From Clostridia bacterium (GTDB lineage Bacteria; Bacillota; Clostridia; Oscillospirales; Acutalibacteraceae), in NCBI GenBank assembly GCA_017517135.1, contig JAFXAK010000007.1, forward strand, positions 1-64,000: a stretch of 64,000 bases of DNA, given 5' to 3'. Each line of letters starts with the position of its first letter. Position 1 is the stretch's first letter. The position numbers were made by a program, and so were the translations under genes. The notes below the pieces were generated by a model, which saw only the letters and a program-made list of their open reading frames with translations, did not search any database and had not been told where the DNA came from. Positions 62,757 to 64,000 of the stretch are shown here, in pieces.

Positions 62757-63992
62757 TTATAACACGGGAAGTATTACTCTGAATTCAACAAGTCCGTCAA
62801 AGCAGAGCACCTCTATGTGTCCCTTATGGGAGACGGTTATTGCCTTTGCTATGGCAAGGCCCAGTCCGTAGTGTCCGCTGTCGCTGTTTCGGGCGGTGTC
62901 CATTCGGTAGAAGCGCTCAAAAATTTTATCGCGGTGCTCTGACGGGATTTCGTCACCGCTGTTTATAACAGACAACTTTGCAAGGGAGTGCTCCTTTGTT
63001 AAGGATATGCTTATTTCGCCCGGTTGACTGCTGTGCTGTATTGCATTGTCAAGGAGTATTGAGACGAGCTGCTTGAGCTGTGTGCCGTTGCCCTTAACAT
63101 TGATATTACCTGCGATATCGCTGTTAAGTATAAGTCCTTTTTCAAATGCAACGCTTTCAAAGGGCAGAGCCTCACCCGCAACCAGACGGCTTAAATTTAT
63201 TTCTTCGGTCTCGGGTGTCACATTTTCTGTTCTTGAAAGCTCAAGAAGCTGTCCTACAAGCTTTCCCATCCGCTCGTTTTCATACTGAATATTCTGCAGC
63301 CACGGGTTATCGCCTACTTCTCGGGATAAAAGCTCTGCGTTTGCACTTACAACCGATACGGGAGTTTTTAATTCGTGTCCCGCATCTGAAATAAACTGTC
63401 TTTGCTTGCTGTAGCTTTCCTCAAGAGGATCCACAATTTTTTTTGCAAGAAATACCGACAAAAAGAAGAACAGAACAAGTGCAAGTGAGCCGAAAATAAG
63501 AGTATAGCGGAATAAAGTCATTGCGCTTTCGTTTACTATCGTGTTATCCATAAAGGTAACAAGGATATATCCGTTTTTGTCTGTTGAATAAAATGCAAGA
63601 TTATTTTTTGTTCCGCTGATCTTGTTGTTTTTTATTATGCTAAGTGCCATATCTTTAAGCTCGTCATCGGTATGTACCGTTGGCGGCTCGTTTTGAATTT
63701 CGAGAATACTGCCGTTATAGGAAACTGCAACAGTATAAAATACAGACAGCTGAAACATAGGTGATTCGGAAAAGGTCGGATTTCCGCCCGGAAACGGCAT
63801 AGAGGGCACCATTATACCATCAAAATATCCGGTCAGAGTATACATCTGAGCATGGGTTTTGAGTAATCTTGCGTTCTGATTTGACATTTCAATATAGCTT
63901 GATGCATAAATAATGCTCAGCGTACCTACCCACAGCAGAACAAGAACGGACATAATCGCGGCAACAATTTTTTTTCGTGATTTCTTAAACAT
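62757..63992 (-). CDS. Sensor histidine kinase
   Basis: This 411-residue two-component sensor has a first transmembrane helix (about 10-30), an extracytoplasmic sensor region (about 31-160), a second helix (LIFGSLALVLFFFLSVFLA, about 166-184), and a catalytic core. The H box is DAGHELKTPVSV (His about 208), N box LLDNAIQHSS and G box HYGLGLAIAKAI. No clear HAMP domain separates helix and H box. The start codon lies 8 bp from the window edge, so the partner response regulator is presumably just outside. The signal is unknown. Confidence 0.9.
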   Translation of the reverse strand: MFKKSRKKIVAAIMSVLVLLWVGTLSIIYASSYIEMSNQNARLLKTHAQMYTLTGYFDGIMVPSMPFPGGNPTFSESPMFQLSVFYTVAVSYNGSILEIQNEPPTVHTDDELKDMALSIIKNNKISGTKNNLAFYSTDKNGYILVTFMDNTIVNESAMTLFRYTLIFGSLALVLFFFLSVFLAKKIVDPLEESYSKQRQFISDAGHELKTPVSVVSANAELLSREVGDNPWLQNIQYENERMGKLVGQLLELSRTENVTPETEEINLSRLVAGEALPFESVAFEKGLILNSDIAGNINVKGNGTQLKQLVSILLDNAIQHSSQPGEISISLTKEHSLAKLSVINSGDEIPSEHRDKIFERFYRMDTARNSDSGHYGLGLAIAKAITVSHKGHIEVLCFDGLVEFRVILPVL

Positions 63993-64000
63993 CGTCGCAC

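Overview
The window reads as chromosome of a low-to-mid GC Clostridia bacterium, most likely a gut Oscillospiraceae/Ruminococcaceae-type anaerobe. This is inferred from several features: a T-box leader, a SpmB spore-maturation protein, the darA-holB-ricT order, a minimal SmsCB-type Fe-S assembly pair, FeoAB iron uptake under a DtxR-like regulator, a dockerin protein, plant or glycan hydrolases, and strong Shine-Dalgarno sites throughout. Species cannot be assigned from the sequence alone.

Layout. 0-1.9 kb: the end of a mobile element, with a large serine recombinase and a tRNA-Pro(UGG) gene running toward it. 2.2-14.9 kb: one long branched-chain amino acid operon behind a perfect-spacing promoter and a T-box with an apparent AUC (Ile) specifier: ilvA, ilvB, ilvN, ilvC, ilvD, a DUF815 ATPase, ridA, leuA, leuC, leuD, leuB. 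15.0-16.4 kb: a lone DUF4143-type ATPase bracketed by two identical 37-bp palindromic repeats. 16.5-20.3 kb (minus strand): a dockerin/InlB-repeat secreted protein, and a zinc-ribbon protein with a small LuxR-type HTH. 20.7-24.1 kb (minus): a GH5 hydrolase, DUF1294 protein, SmsC and SmsB as an overlapping operon. 24.3-26.5 kb: GPH sugar symporter and TraX-like protein. 26.5-33.0 kb (minus): ferredoxin, PSP1/RicT, HolB, the c-di-AMP receptor DarA, a short QueG-like protein, an AEC transporter, a membrane protein and citrate synthase.

33.1-40.6 kb (plus): SpmB, a PurF paralogue lacking the glutaminase cysteine, then three tandem paralogous substrate-binding lipoproteins and the permease and ATPase of their ABC importer. 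The four units of this importer locus have look-alike promoters. 40.7-42.0 kb: a GH28-type hydrolase. 42.0-44.9 kb: an AT-rich DpnII-type (GATC) restriction-modification island whose Dam methylase carries an N-terminal HTH and whose promoter contains a palindrome. 45.0-48.9 kb: a small membrane-anchored protein, then an ABC exporter, a DUF1854 protein and a second DarA-type c-di-AMP receptor. 48.9-52.5 kb: feoA, feoB and a FeoB-associated protein, divergent from a DtxR-family regulator, with two matching 18-bp palindromic operators. 52.5-55.0 kb (minus): LysR, ThuA-like and radical SAM/SPASM proteins. 55.1-62.4 kb: a secreted protein, a DUF4091 hydrolase-like protein and a 1440-residue repeat protein whose gene contains 390-bp tandem repeats. 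62.45-62.75 kb: an ORF-less, internally deleted group IIC intron placed just after a terminator hairpin. 62.8-64.0 kb (minus): a sensor histidine kinase.

The most noteworthy items are the group IIC intron remnant, the palindrome-bracketed ATPase, the Cys-less PurF paralogue, the possible self-regulating Dam methylase of the GATC system, the second c-di-AMP receptor linked to an ABC/DUF1854 pair, and the triplicated binding-protein locus with repeated promoters. All functional calls come from reading motifs and gene order; no database search was run.
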